A stretch of DNA of 44,446 bases from Caldifarciminota bacterium (lineage in GTDB: Bacteria; Hydrothermota; Tepidihabitantia; SM23-42), in NCBI GenBank assembly GCA_030671005.1, contig DAOVAN010000003.1:1-44446 (forward strand). The letters are read 5' to 3'. The notes under the pieces are model-generated. The model searched no databases. It saw only the letters and a list, made by a program, of their open reading frames with translations, and was not told where the DNA came from. This document shows positions 1-9,784 of this stretch, one piece after another (the first letter of the stretch is position 1; the number at the start of each line of letters is the position of its first letter). The position numbers and the translations under genes were made by a program.

Positions 1-132
1 ACCCAATTCATTGCGCTACCAGTAACAATGTCAAAAACACCTGATAAATCTCCGAAGAGCGAAGCTCTTCGTGAGCAGGCAGGTAACTACTTTTCGGATA
101 ACAATGGAAGATTCCCCAAGCCCGCCAAGTAG
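1..132 (+). CDS. possible C-terminal fragment of a protein entering from the left edge (…TQFIALPVTMSKTPDKSPKSEALREQAGNYFSDNNGRFPKPAK*)
   Basis: Frame 1 is open from base 1 to TAG at 130-132. Only 43 codons and no recognised family. Confidence 0.3.
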   Translation, partial: TQFIALPVTMSKTPDKSPKSEALREQAGNYFSDNNGRFPKPAK

Positions 133-151
133 TTCGGCGGACGAGGGGAAC

Positions 152-417
152 CTTACACCCATCTAGACCTTAACCCACCTTAACTTCAACCAATATCCGA
201 CACGTTTTCAGTTGCGGTGCAACAAATGGGCTAGGGTAAAGACGCCAAAATCTAGCATCTCAACCCTAGCCCTACACCCATCCCGACCTTAACCCATCTT
301 CAATTGAACCAATATCCGACACCATTTTTCAGTTCCGGTACAACAAATGGGCTAGGGTAAAGACGCCAAAATCTAGCATCTCAACCCTAGCCCTACACCC
401 ATCCCGACCTTAACCTC
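152..417. repeat. two tandem ~120-bp repeat units plus a partial third
   Basis: Units begin at about 152, 272 and 393 (ctacaccca…). A core of about 60 bp (caacaaatgggctagggtaaagacgccaaaatctagcatctcaaccctagccctacaccca) is identical in both units. Each has a 10-bp inverted repeat, GGGCTAGGGT/ACCCTAGCCC (228-237/263-272 and 349-358/384-393). Confidence 0.9.
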
Positions 418-474
418 GGTAATTTCACAAAGAACATTTAAAATTTGAACATATAGCAGAATCATATCAAATAC

Positions 475-1392
475 TCACTTCACAGATTCAATATATTTGT
501 ACGCATTGATAGCCGCGGTTGCACCTTCGGCGCACGCGGTCACCACTTGCCTGATAGCTTTTGAACATATATCACCCGCCGCAAAGATACCTGGTACAGA
601 AGTCTCCATTCTCTCGCTCACCACGACGAACCCCTTGGCATCCAGTTCTACCACCTCTTTCAAAAAATCAGAACTCGGCTCAAGACCTACGTAAACGAAT
701 ACACCACTGACATCCACCTTCTTCTCTTCACCCGTCTTACGGTCCTTTACCGTAATAGATTCTACTCGCACCTGGCCATTTATGCTAACCACTTCGTGAT
801 TCATTAAGAATGTGGCACGACGATCATCCTTGACAAGATCATATGTCATCTTTTCTGCCGTCACGTGAGGCAAGAATTCCACAAAGGTAACGCTATTGAC
901 AAACTGCAGCAGGAATTTTCCTTCCTGGATGCCCGAATTTCCGCAACCCACTACTGCAACATCACGTTTCCTGAAGAGTGGCCCGTCACAGGTTGCACAA
1001 TACGATACACCCCGGCCTCTGAGCTCATCTTCACCCGGAACATTGAGTTTCTTCCAGTTAGTGCCGATCGCGACTATCACCGCGGGTGCCTCTAACTCAC
1101 GGCTATCCGTTCTTATTACGACCGACTTATCCTTTTTGATGATCGATTTCGCCTCAGCACCTACAATATCAACTCCAAAGCGCAATGCCTGTTGTTTCAT
1201 CTTCTCTGCAAGTTCAACACCGCTCACGCCTTCTGGAAAACCAGGATAATTTTCAATGTAATGCGTCGTTGCCGCATGTCCACCAGGCATTGCCCTTTCA
1301 ATAATCACGACACTCAGACCTGCCCTTACACCATAAATTCCCGCAGCGAGCCCGGCTGGTCCGCCCCCAACAATTATCAAATCATGGGTCAT
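475..1392 (-). CDS. trxB: thioredoxin reductase
   Basis: N-terminal GGGPAGLAAGIYGVRAG, redox motif CATCDG, C-terminal GIFAAGDI. Confidence 0.93.
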   Translation of the reverse strand: MTHDLIIVGGGPAGLAAGIYGVRAGLSVVIIERAMPGGHAATTHYIENYPGFPEGVSGVELAEKMKQQALRFGVDIVGAEAKSIIKKDKSVVIRTDSRELEAPAVIVAIGTNWKKLNVPGEDELRGRGVSYCATCDGPLFRKRDVAVVGCGNSGIQEGKFLLQFVNSVTFVEFLPHVTAEKMTYDLVKDDRRATFLMNHEVVSINGQVRVESITVKDRKTGEEKKVDVSGVFVYVGLEPSSDFLKEVVELDAKGFVVVSERMETSVPGIFAAGDICSKAIRQVVTACAEGATAAINAYKYIESVK

Positions 1393-1437
1393 CGTACTCC
1401 CTTCTTTGTTACCGATGCAGGGTTACCTGCACCGGTG

Positions 1438-2547
1438 TTAATCGATCTGACGTCTCAAGAAGGTCGGTACCTCCAAGTCACTTTCGTTGTAGACTCTATC
1501 TTTCCCTTCTTTTTTGACTTCCCGGCGCTTGAACGCTGGTAATTCAAGATTCTCTTGTCGAATACTGATATCGATCGGTTCCTCGCGTACTTTCTCCTTA
1601 ATACCTGTAGCAACAACCATCACGCTTACCTTGCTGCCAATATATTCATCAATGACAACCCCGGTAATCACCTTTGGTTGACTGTCTGTTTCACTCGTAA
1701 TCAGGGATGCTGCCTCATTTGTTTCGGCCAGTGTCAAATCCTGACCGCCCGTGATGTTAATGAGCAATCCCCTTGCTCCCTTAATCGATATGTCGTCGAG
1801 CAAAGGTGAAGAAATGGCCGACTGTGCCGCTTGCATGGCACGATTCTCGCCCTCGCCAATACCTAAACCCATGACCGCGGTTCCCTTCTCGACCATCACT
1901 GTGCGCACATCAGCAAAATCCAGGTTTATTAGTCCTGATTTCGTCACCATCTCGGCAATACCCTTGATCGCGTTGAATAGAACCATGTTGCCCAACCTGA
2001 AGGCCTCAATGATAGACTGATCCTTTGGTGCAACCGCAATCAACTTCTGGTTGGGAATGACAATCAATGTATCGACGTTCTCCTTTAGCTCCTCGATACC
2101 GCTGTGTGCGTTCGTCATCCGCCATACTCCCTCATATTCAAATGGTTTTGTCACAACGGCCACAACCAGAGCCCCAGCATTCTTCGCTTCCTCCGAGATG
2201 ATTGGCGAAGCACCGGTTCCAGTTCCGCCACCTTCACCGCAAGTAACAAACACCATGTCGGCATCCTTAAATACGTCCCTTATCTTCTCCCTTGATTCCT
2301 CAGCAGCCTTGCGGCCAATCTCAGGATCACCACCGGCACCCAATCCCTGAGTAAGATTCGTGCCGATCTGTATCTTCTCATTGGCCTCGTTTACCTTCAA
2401 GACCTGTGCATCGGTATTAACCGCAATGCATTCCACGCCGTGTATTCCGTAGTTCGTTGCATAGTTAATTGTGTTACAGCCTGCGCCACCCACACCAATC
2501 ATTTTGATCTTAGCAATATATTTTGGGTCCTCAACTAATTCGTACAT
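1438..2547 (-). CDS. ftsZ: cell division protein FtsZ
   Basis: GGGTGTGA tubulin signature; C-terminal peptide DLEVPTFLRRQID. Start set to ATG at 2547, preceded by GGAGG. Confidence 0.97.
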   Translation of the reverse strand: MYELVEDPKYIAKIKMIGVGGAGCNTINYATNYGIHGVECIAVNTDAQVLKVNEANEKIQIGTNLTQGLGAGGDPEIGRKAAEESREKIRDVFKDADMVFVTCGEGGGTGTGASPIISEEAKNAGALVVAVVTKPFEYEGVWRMTNAHSGIEELKENVDTLIVIPNQKLIAVAPKDQSIIEAFRLGNMVLFNAIKGIAEMVTKSGLINLDFADVRTVMVEKGTAVMGLGIGEGENRAMQAAQSAISSPLLDDISIKGARGLLINITGGQDLTLAETNEAASLITSETDSQPKVITGVVIDEYIGSKVSVMVVATGIKEKVREEPIDISIRQENLELPAFKRREVKKEGKDRVYNESDLEVPTFLRRQID

Positions 2548-2560
2548 ATACTTCCTCCTT

Positions 2561-3796
2561 TCAGAAGTACTTTGCAAACCAATCTTCAAACCTTTTCTTG
2601 AGAGCATCGAAAACACCGACACCCCTTGTCCTTCTAATCAGAACCTGGTTCTTCTTCTCAAAGCCATAGAGAATAAGACCCACACCTGTGGCGTAGATCG
2701 GATCCTGCACTATGTCAGTGAGCCCGCCGATTTTTTTCGGAATGCCGATTTTTACAGGCAGATGAAAAACATCCTCGGCGAGCGCATCCAAGCCTTGCAA
2801 CCGGGCAGTACCACCGGTTATTACTACGCCTGCGGCAAGAATATCGAAGAATCCGCTTCTCTTGATTGCCTTATTAGTGATCATCAATATCTCTTCCACT
2901 CGGGGAGTGACTATCGAAGCGAGTAACTCTCTCGTGATATTACGGTCTTCACGACCTCCTATGCCTGGCACCTTTATCTCTTCTTCTCCCTCTTCATCCG
3001 ATAATGAGATACTCGCATTCTTCCTCTTTATATCTTCCGCCTGTTTATACGGCGTCCTTATACCGATGGCGATGTCATTGGTTATATATTCGCCACCGAG
3101 TGGAACAACCTCAGAATACCTTATTGCTCCATCATAGAATATCGCGAGATCGGTTGTACCGCCCCCGATATCCAAGAGGCAAACACCGAGATCGATCTCG
3201 TCCGGTTGAAGAACCGAATAGGAAGAAGCCAGTGGCTGTAGTACTAAATCCTTGACGCGGAGCCCGGCACTCTCTAGTGCGGTATAGATGTTCTGGGCAG
3301 ACGTGATCGCCGCGGTCACGATATGCACTTCAGCCTCTAGCTTGACACCGCTCATACCCACCGGGTCCTTGATCCCCTTCTCATTATCAACAACATACTC
3401 GATAGGTATGGCATGGATTATCTCACGATCCATGGGTAAAGCAATCGCCTTGGCCTGTTCGATCACCCTCTCGATATCACGTTTCGTAACAACTCCGCCG
3501 GTTCTCGCCGTAGCAATCATTGCGTGAGCATTGATGCTTTCGATGTGCGAGCCTGAAATCCCGGCATAGCAAGAATCGACTTTCACACCCGCCATTCTAG
3601 AGGCTTCATCGACCGCCTTTTCGATGGATTGAATCGCCTTTTCCAAATTGACGATAACCCCCCTCTTCAACCCGTTGGAAGGCGTCGAGCCCACGCCAAT
3701 GATTTTCAGATCGTCACCGTCAACTTCTGCAATGATCGCCGCTATCTTCGTTGTTCCCAGATCGACTCCAACAATTCTCTCTTTCCTTGCCATCAT
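2561..3796 (-). CDS. ftsA: cell division protein FtsA
   Basis: Actin-like ATPase: GVDLGTTKIAAIIAE, LLDIGGGTTDLAIF; located just upstream of ftsZ. Confidence 0.95.
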   Translation of the reverse strand: MMARKERIVGVDLGTTKIAAIIAEVDGDDLKIIGVGSTPSNGLKRGVIVNLEKAIQSIEKAVDEASRMAGVKVDSCYAGISGSHIESINAHAMIATARTGGVVTKRDIERVIEQAKAIALPMDREIIHAIPIEYVVDNEKGIKDPVGMSGVKLEAEVHIVTAAITSAQNIYTALESAGLRVKDLVLQPLASSYSVLQPDEIDLGVCLLDIGGGTTDLAIFYDGAIRYSEVVPLGGEYITNDIAIGIRTPYKQAEDIKRKNASISLSDEEGEEEIKVPGIGGREDRNITRELLASIVTPRVEEILMITNKAIKRSGFFDILAAGVVITGGTARLQGLDALAEDVFHLPVKIGIPKKIGGLTDIVQDPIYATGVGLILYGFEKKNQVLIRRTRGVGVFDALKKRFEDWFAKYF

Positions 3797-3811
3797 ATCC
3801 TCCTTAATGCC

Positions 3812-4102
3812 TCATAAACCTTTCTTAGCTTTTAAAATAATCTGTCCACTATAACTCAAATCAATAACCAACGTTTCCTCAATTCCCAGCAAATTCAATT
3901 TCTGTAGCAAATGCTTCTTCTTCTTCAGGTCATTGGTGCCCAAAACATATCGAACACCCTTGTATTCAACAATTCCATCCTCCCTAGATACTACTTCTCC
4001 ATCAGGTATCACCTCATCCAAAACTACATACTCGTCACGTTCTCGCAGAAGCCCAAACATGAAGACCACGCCAACTATGATCAGCAATAGCACAACAATC
4101 AT
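3812..4102 (-). CDS. ftsQ: very short FtsQ/DivIB-like protein (TM segment plus C-terminal beta-like segment)
   Basis: 96 aa between murB and ftsA. N-terminal TM; tail GVRYVLGTNDLKKKKHLLQKL…VIDLSYSGQIILKA resembles the FtsQ C-terminus. Confidence 0.6.
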   Translation of the reverse strand: MIVVLLLIIVGVVFMFGLLRERDEYVVLDEVIPDGEVVSREDGIVEYKGVRYVLGTNDLKKKKHLLQKLNLLGIEETLVIDLSYSGQIILKAKKGL

Positions 4103-4983
4103 CTTAATAGTTGCACCTCCTCCTCAAGTATTATCCCGGTTTCTCGACGAACGATTTTCTTTACTTCTTTGGCCAAAACAATAACATCGGCCGCGCGTGC
4201 TTGACCGCGATTCATTATGTAGTTCGCATGTTTCCTGCTGACTTCGGCGTCACCCACTGATGTCCCCTTAAGTCCGCACTGCTCGATCAACTCACCCGCT
4301 GCATAACCTGGCGGATTCTTGAAGAACGAACCAGCAGAATAACCAGTGGGATGTTTTATCTGCCGGCTCTTCGTGTTTCTCCTAATTCTCGCCAAAATAA
4401 CCCTGTGCTTTTCTTTTCTCAATACAAGCTTCACCGATGTGACAATTTCTCCATCCCTGAGTTTCGAACGCCGGTATGCAAATCCCAATTTGTCCTTGAC
4501 TCGTAGCCCTTCAACTCCATGCCTGTCGATAATGGTGGCGCTTTCAATAATATCAGAAATCGAATTCCCAAAAGCACCTGCATTGCCCTTCATTGCGCCA
4601 CCCATGGTACCAGGTATACCGGCCATGAATTCTGCGCCCCCATAACCTTTTCTAATTGCCGCATCCAGAAAATCGCGAATCAATACACCACCACCACAGC
4701 GAAACAGGCTGTCGTGATGGGTAATTCTCTTGAACACTCCGCCCAACTTCAGCACGACGCCTCTAAAACCCTTATCAACAACCAGCAGGTTTGTACCCGC
4801 GCCAACCAGGAAGTATTTCATATCCTGTTTCTTGATGATCCCGAGCACACTCTTCAATGCCTTTACCGAGCAGACATAAACAAAATAGTTCGCAGGCCCA
4901 CCAATATGGAATGATGTATGATCAGCCAGTCTTTCGTTCAACACTACTCTGATGTTTTTTGTGCGGCCGAACGGATTCCTCAT
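4099..4983 (-). CDS. murB: UDP-N-acetylenolpyruvoylglucosamine reductase
   Basis: FAD-binding HTSFHIGGPANYF, GAGTNLLV, GYSAGSFFKNP, C-terminal LEEEVQLL. Confidence 0.95.
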   Translation of the reverse strand: MRNPFGRTKNIRVVLNERLADHTSFHIGGPANYFVYVCSVKALKSVLGIIKKQDMKYFLVGAGTNLLVVDKGFRGVVLKLGGVFKRITHHDSLFRCGGGVLIRDFLDAAIRKGYGGAEFMAGIPGTMGGAMKGNAGAFGNSISDIIESATIIDRHGVEGLRVKDKLGFAYRRSKLRDGEIVTSVKLVLRKEKHRVILARIRRNTKSRQIKHPTGYSAGSFFKNPPGYAAGELIEQCGLKGTSVGDAEVSRKHANYIMNRGQARAADVIVLAKEVKKIVRRETGIILEEEVQLLR

Positions 4984-6365
4984 CTCAGCTCCTTGAGTAG
5001 TCTCTGCGCAACCTTATTTATGTCACCTGCACCCTGGATAATAACGATGTCGCCGGGCTTCAGTGTTCGCTTCAGAAATCTCAAGATATTTGTGAACTTA
5101 CCCATGAAATGAACCGCATCTTGCTCTTTGGCAATCCGTTTTGCCAATGCACGACCTGTCACACCCGGTATCGGCATCTCGTGGGCAGCGTAGATCTCGG
5201 TCACGATCACCGTATCGGCATTAAGGAAGGCAATCGCGAACTGGTCAAACAAGTGGTAGGTGCGTGTGAATCGATGAGGTTGAAAGACCGACACGATCCG
5301 CTGGTTCGGAAAGTAATCACGCAGCGTCTGCAAGGTAATGGCTATCTCGGTTGGATGGTGGCCGTAATCATCAAAAACCCGTATGCCCTTTGCATCACCG
5401 ATATACTCAATGCGACGATGAACACCTCGAAAATTCTCCAGAGCAGATCTTATCTTCTTAGTCGGAATACCCAATTCCATACCAACACCTATTGCGGCCA
5501 GGGCGTTGGCAACATTATGAACGCCCGGTAGATTGATTCTGAATCTGCCTACGAGCCGCTTGTGCGATCTCACTTTGAACGAAACACCGAAATCATATTT
5601 CTCCATGCCTTCGGCCCTCAGATCCGCATCGGTCTCAAAGCCGTACACGATCACCCGCCGGCGGATATTCGGCCTCACATCTCTAGTCACGGCAGAATCC
5701 ACACCCAAGAATACACACCCCCAGAACGGGACGTGATTTGCATAGTGGCCAAAATGCTCTTTTATTTCGTCGAGATCTTCATAATAGTCGAGGTGTTCGG
5801 CTTCTATGTTGGTGATCACTGCATAGGATGGAAACACGCGCAAGAAAGACTTGTCAGACTCATCTACTTCACACACCAGATAATCTCCGGTACCCAGACT
5901 CGCCTGGCTCTTCCCAATGGCAATACCACCGATTACCGTGGTTGGTGATAAACCACCATGCTGTAACACATCGCTGACGATCGAAGTGGTTGTGGTTTTA
6001 CCGTGAGTGCCCGATATGCAAATCGCAAATTTCATACGGGTCAATTCAGCGAGCAACTCGGCACGGTGTATCAAAGGAACACCCATACGCTTGGACTCAA
6101 TCAACTCGGAGTTGCCTTCCCTGATCGCCGAAGAATAGACAACCACGTCGGCACCTTTCGCGTTCTCCTTCTTGTGCCCGTACTTGACCTGGATACCCAT
6201 GCGCTTCAGGCGACGCGTTATTTCTGAAGACTGCAAATCAGAACCGGAAACTCTGAATCCCAGGTTCTTCATGATCGTCGCAAGTCCGCTCATGCCAATC
6301 CCGCCGATACCCACGAAGTGAATATGTTCAGTCTTGCCGAATATTCCTGATTTATATCTTCTCAT
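4980..6365 (-). CDS. murC: UDP-N-acetylmuramate-L-alanine ligase
   Basis: HFVGIGGIGMSGLA, SGTHGKTTTTS, VFDDYGHHPTEI. Confidence 0.97.
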   Translation of the reverse strand: MRRYKSGIFGKTEHIHFVGIGGIGMSGLATIMKNLGFRVSGSDLQSSEITRRLKRMGIQVKYGHKKENAKGADVVVYSSAIREGNSELIESKRMGVPLIHRAELLAELTRMKFAICISGTHGKTTTTSIVSDVLQHGGLSPTTVIGGIAIGKSQASLGTGDYLVCEVDESDKSFLRVFPSYAVITNIEAEHLDYYEDLDEIKEHFGHYANHVPFWGCVFLGVDSAVTRDVRPNIRRRVIVYGFETDADLRAEGMEKYDFGVSFKVRSHKRLVGRFRINLPGVHNVANALAAIGVGMELGIPTKKIRSALENFRGVHRRIEYIGDAKGIRVFDDYGHHPTEIAITLQTLRDYFPNQRIVSVFQPHRFTRTYHLFDQFAIAFLNADTVIVTEIYAAHEMPIPGVTGRALAKRIAKEQDAVHFMGKFTNILRFLKRTLKPGDIVIIQGAGDINKVAQRLLKELR

Positions 6366-7434
6366 GCTTCACATCCTGTACCAAGCAATCGGCAATTCTC
6401 TGTTCAGCATCTCTGATTGTTGTTGCCCGCATCATTCCTTTTCTTTTCAAGAGCCCACGCACCAGCTCGGCCAGTGTGTCAGCCGTGAGATCCTTCTCCT
6501 CATGCACCACGGCGTCACCGATTCGGGAAAAAAATACCGCATTGTGGTATTGATGAGCATCGAGCGCATATGGAAAGGGGATGAATATCACCTTCTTGTT
6601 CAAAGACAAAATTTCATACCCGGCAAGAGCACCCGCCCGTGAAACGATGACGTCTGCCTCACTGATGTCCTGCCAGGGTTTTTCGATAAATGGCAAGACG
6701 CGGGTGTTTTTACCCCTTCTTGGCACAACCCGCTCATAATCACGGTTACCAGTGATCAATGTGAGACGCCACTTCTTTGGCATCATCTCCTGTAATTCCA
6801 GTGCAAGGTCATTCAGACGCTGAGCTCCTTGACTACCGCCATAGAAAAGAACCGTGACCGTACTCAGCTTATATCGTTTCTGGGTTCGTACCGATTCTCT
6901 GAATTCCTGCCTGACCGGAATGCCCGTTATCATGGTGTTACCCTTCAGTCTGTTTACCGGGGGTAAACCCAAGAAGACCCTCTTCGCCGAAGAGGCGAAT
7001 AGCTTGGTGGCTCTGCCCGGAATCCGATTTGCTTCAAAGATATAAAATGCGCTGCGATTTATCATACATGAAATCGCCAGGGGTACTGCTCCAAACCCTC
7101 CAAACGCCACACCAATACTATTTCTAGTCAGTCCATTCAGTCTCACTATTGAATAGAGAAGTGACACGATGAAAAAAATCTTTCCGACCATTGATTTTCC
7201 GAAGAAAGGCCGTGACTTAATCGGAAAGGTCTTTATCCCATAGCGATGCGCGACGTCTTCCTCCAAATACCCGGCGCGTGCTAGAAATAACACGTCAAAC
7301 TTCCTTTTCTGTAATTCATGTGCCACAACGACCGCTGGGAAATAGTGACCACCAGTGCCCACGCCGCCAACGACGATTCTGGGCATCGCATCACGATGGG
7401 TGACTACCTTCACTTCCTGGCCACCTGTTTTCAC
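6352..7434 (-). CDS. murG: UDP-GlcNAc:undecaprenyl-PP-MurNAc-pentapeptide GlcNAc transferase
   Basis: GGVGTGGHYFPAVVVAHEL, GGSQGAQRLN, SRAGALAGYEIL. Confidence 0.95.
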   Translation of the reverse strand: MKTGGQEVKVVTHRDAMPRIVVGGVGTGGHYFPAVVVAHELQKRKFDVLFLARAGYLEEDVAHRYGIKTFPIKSRPFFGKSMVGKIFFIVSLLYSIVRLNGLTRNSIGVAFGGFGAVPLAISCMINRSAFYIFEANRIPGRATKLFASSAKRVFLGLPPVNRLKGNTMITGIPVRQEFRESVRTQKRYKLSTVTVLFYGGSQGAQRLNDLALELQEMMPKKWRLTLITGNRDYERVVPRRGKNTRVLPFIEKPWQDISEADVIVSRAGALAGYEILSLNKKVIFIPFPYALDAHQYHNAVFFSRIGDAVVHEEKDLTADTLAELVRGLLKRKGMMRATTIRDAEQRIADCLVQDVKHEKI

Positions 7435-8498
7435 ACAATCCTCCTGCGTGATGCCTGCAGCATAATACCGACTGCAAAGAGGTTAGCAGTAAGCGACCAC
7501 CCACCAAAGGAGATGAAAGGCAGTGGTATTCCGGTAGGCGGGACAAGTCCAATACTGACCCCGACATGAACGAGGAAGATGATGAATATCGACGCATTCA
7601 AACCCAAAACCAACAATCTTGTAAATTCATCATCGAGGGCGCCCGCAATGGACAACCCTCGCAAATAAATCTGCCAATAGAATATGAACACAACGACACA
7701 TCCAATGAATCCCAGCTCCTCTGCGATATGTGCAAAAATGAAGTCATTGTGAATGCCCGGGAGAAACAAAAACTTCTGTAGTCCAGCACCCGGTCCCTTG
7801 CCGAAGAGCCCGCCCGAGCCGATTGCGATCAAAGATTGCTGGACCTGATAGGTCGGTTGTGAAATGAAGTTGGCGATACGATACTGGGCGTGCGGAAAAA
7901 CGCGCACAAAGATGGCAAGTATGACTATGCTGACCGCGCTCGTTGCCAACAAGAGCCTGAACTTCGCACAACCGTAAATCAACATCACAAAGAGCGTTGC
8001 CACACATATTACTGACATCGAGATCGATGGTTGTATGGCAACCAACACGACCATCAAGAAAGAAATCGACAGAATCGTCGCAAGGCCCTTTCGAGTGTTC
8101 GCCGTTTGAGGATGTGAGGCGAAGAAATTAGCAAGAAAAAAGACCAACCATATTCTGACAAACTCAGATACCTGAACACCCACCGATGCAATTACCAAAG
8201 ATCTTTTCGCCCCAAATTGAAAACGCCCCGTAACAATCGTGAGCACAAGACTCAAGACTATGAGCACTAACAGCGGTAATATCATCTTTCTGATCTTTTC
8301 ATAAGGAACCATCAAGCCAAGTAGAAAAAAGCCAATCGCAACCAATACGCGCTTCAAGTGTGCAGTCAGATAATAGGTTGAATCCTCACCTTGATGCATG
8401 GCGCGGTAATATGATGATGAGAAAACAAAAATGACCCCCAGGATGACGAGACCAATCATCAGGAATAGCATTACGCGATCAATCTTTCCGTGCGGCAT
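7431..8498 (-). CDS. ftsW: peptidoglycan glycosyltransferase / division protein FtsW
   Basis: SEDS family: multi-TM; FIFAHIAEELGFIG; GIPLPFISFGG. Start MPHGKIDRVMLF at 8498 rather than the long ORF start at 8591. Confidence 0.95.
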   Translation of the reverse strand: MPHGKIDRVMLFLMIGLVILGVIFVFSSSYYRAMHQGEDSTYYLTAHLKRVLVAIGFFLLGLMVPYEKIRKMILPLLVLIVLSLVLTIVTGRFQFGAKRSLVIASVGVQVSEFVRIWLVFFLANFFASHPQTANTRKGLATILSISFLMVVLVAIQPSISMSVICVATLFVMLIYGCAKFRLLLATSAVSIVILAIFVRVFPHAQYRIANFISQPTYQVQQSLIAIGSGGLFGKGPGAGLQKFLFLPGIHNDFIFAHIAEELGFIGCVVVFIFYWQIYLRGLSIAGALDDEFTRLLVLGLNASIFIIFLVHVGVSIGLVPPTGIPLPFISFGGWSLTANLFAVGIMLQASRRRIV

Positions 8499-9780
8499 TC
8501 GTGAATGCCTCCCCTCTTTCCTCGAAGTTACCGAAATAGTCAAATGACGCAAACCCCGGGTTGAGCATGATAGTGTCTCCGGGACATGCATAATTTCGTG
8601 CCTTCTTCACCGCATCAACCATGTCCTGAGCAATCGAGTACTGTTCATATCCGTGTGCTTGGAAATGCTCCGTGATGAAACCTGCATTCTCACCGAGTAT
8701 GACACATGCCTTTGCCTCTTTTATTAAAACATCAAAATATGCCTTACCCTCATCTCCCTTGTGCTTGCCCCCCAAGATGACCACCCTCGGTCCTTCGAGT
8801 GCTCGAAATGAGGCAATGGCAGCCGTCGCATTCGTACACATAGAATTATTTATGTATCGTATCCCATGGATGAATCCAAGGTCTTCCAGACGGTGTGATA
8901 GACTGCTAAACGCCTTAATACCTCTTTCAATATCCACGTCGTCGATATTCAAGATCTTAGCCACCGCTATTGCCGCCGCCATATTCATGAGATTATGTTT
9001 GCCCACCAATGGCAAATCTTCGCTTGAGAATAGTTCGCTGTCTTCATAATGGAATTTCCCGTTGATCGATACTCCCTCTGTTGTCCCATAACCAAAGAAA
9101 ACGGGACGTGACTTAATGCCACCCCCTATACTGCGCACCCACTCATCGTCGTAGTTGAGAACCGCAAAATCATCTTCTGTCTGGTTTAAAAAAATTCGCA
9201 ACTTTGCGGTCTTGTACTCATCAAAATTCTTGTGCCAATTCAGATGATCAATGCTCATGTTGGTGAACACGGCAACATACGGACGGAAATTATTGATACG
9301 CATCAACTGAAATGAAGAGACCTCGAGGACGTAGTACTCGCATTTCTCTCCAAAAAGGGCTTGAGAAAACGGTTTTCCAGGCGCAATATTGCCACCGAGG
9401 AAATTCTTGATATGTACCATGTCCAGAATGTTGCTTATCAACGCCGCGGTCGTGCTCTTACCGTTGGTGCCGGTTACCGCAATGGTTCTTGGTCGACCCA
9501 GCTCCCGATATGCAAACTCGATCTCGTCTATTATCGGCACTCCCTTTTCCTCCATGGCCTTGCATATGGCTTTATCGGGCGGAAATCCGGGTGACGTAAC
9601 AACGACGTCATACTGCTCATCATCATGTACCTTCACGTGGCCATCATTGATCAGCTGTTGCGCCGGTTCGGACAAACCCTCCATATTCTCATCGTAGAAG
9701 AATACACCCTCACCTCTCTGCACGAGATATCGTGCAACCGGTAGATTCGCGCGTCCCAAGCCTAGTAATAGAATCTTCAT
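8479..9780 (-). CDS. murD: UDP-N-acetylmuramoylalanine-D-glutamate ligase
   Basis: AVTGTNGKSTTAALI, SSFQL, ILGGKHKG. Confidence 0.95.
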   Translation of the reverse strand: MKILLLGLGRANLPVARYLVQRGEGVFFYDENMEGLSEPAQQLINDGHVKVHDDEQYDVVVTSPGFPPDKAICKAMEEKGVPIIDEIEFAYRELGRPRTIAVTGTNGKSTTAALISNILDMVHIKNFLGGNIAPGKPFSQALFGEKCEYYVLEVSSFQLMRINNFRPYVAVFTNMSIDHLNWHKNFDEYKTAKLRIFLNQTEDDFAVLNYDDEWVRSIGGGIKSRPVFFGYGTTEGVSINGKFHYEDSELFSSEDLPLVGKHNLMNMAAAIAVAKILNIDDVDIERGIKAFSSLSHRLEDLGFIHGIRYINNSMCTNATAAIASFRALEGPRVVILGGKHKGDEGKAYFDVLIKEAKACVILGENAGFITEHFQAHGYEQYSIAQDMVDAVKKARNYACPGDTIMLNPGFASFDYFGNFEERGEAFTNAARKD

Positions 9781-9784
9781 ATAA

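Noticed and set aside
152-417. CRISPR-like array
   Set aside because: Units of ~120 bp with only two full copies and no short repeat/spacer pattern; this is a tandem duplication.
2548-2622. 25-aa N-terminal extension of FtsZ (ORF start at 2622)
   Set aside because: It overlaps the end of ftsA in another frame; an SD-preceded ATG at 2547 matches the normal FtsZ N-terminus.
8499-8591. N-terminal extension of FtsW
   Set aside because: The extension is antiparallel to no known domain and overlaps murD in another frame; MPHGKIDR at 8498 is the natural start.
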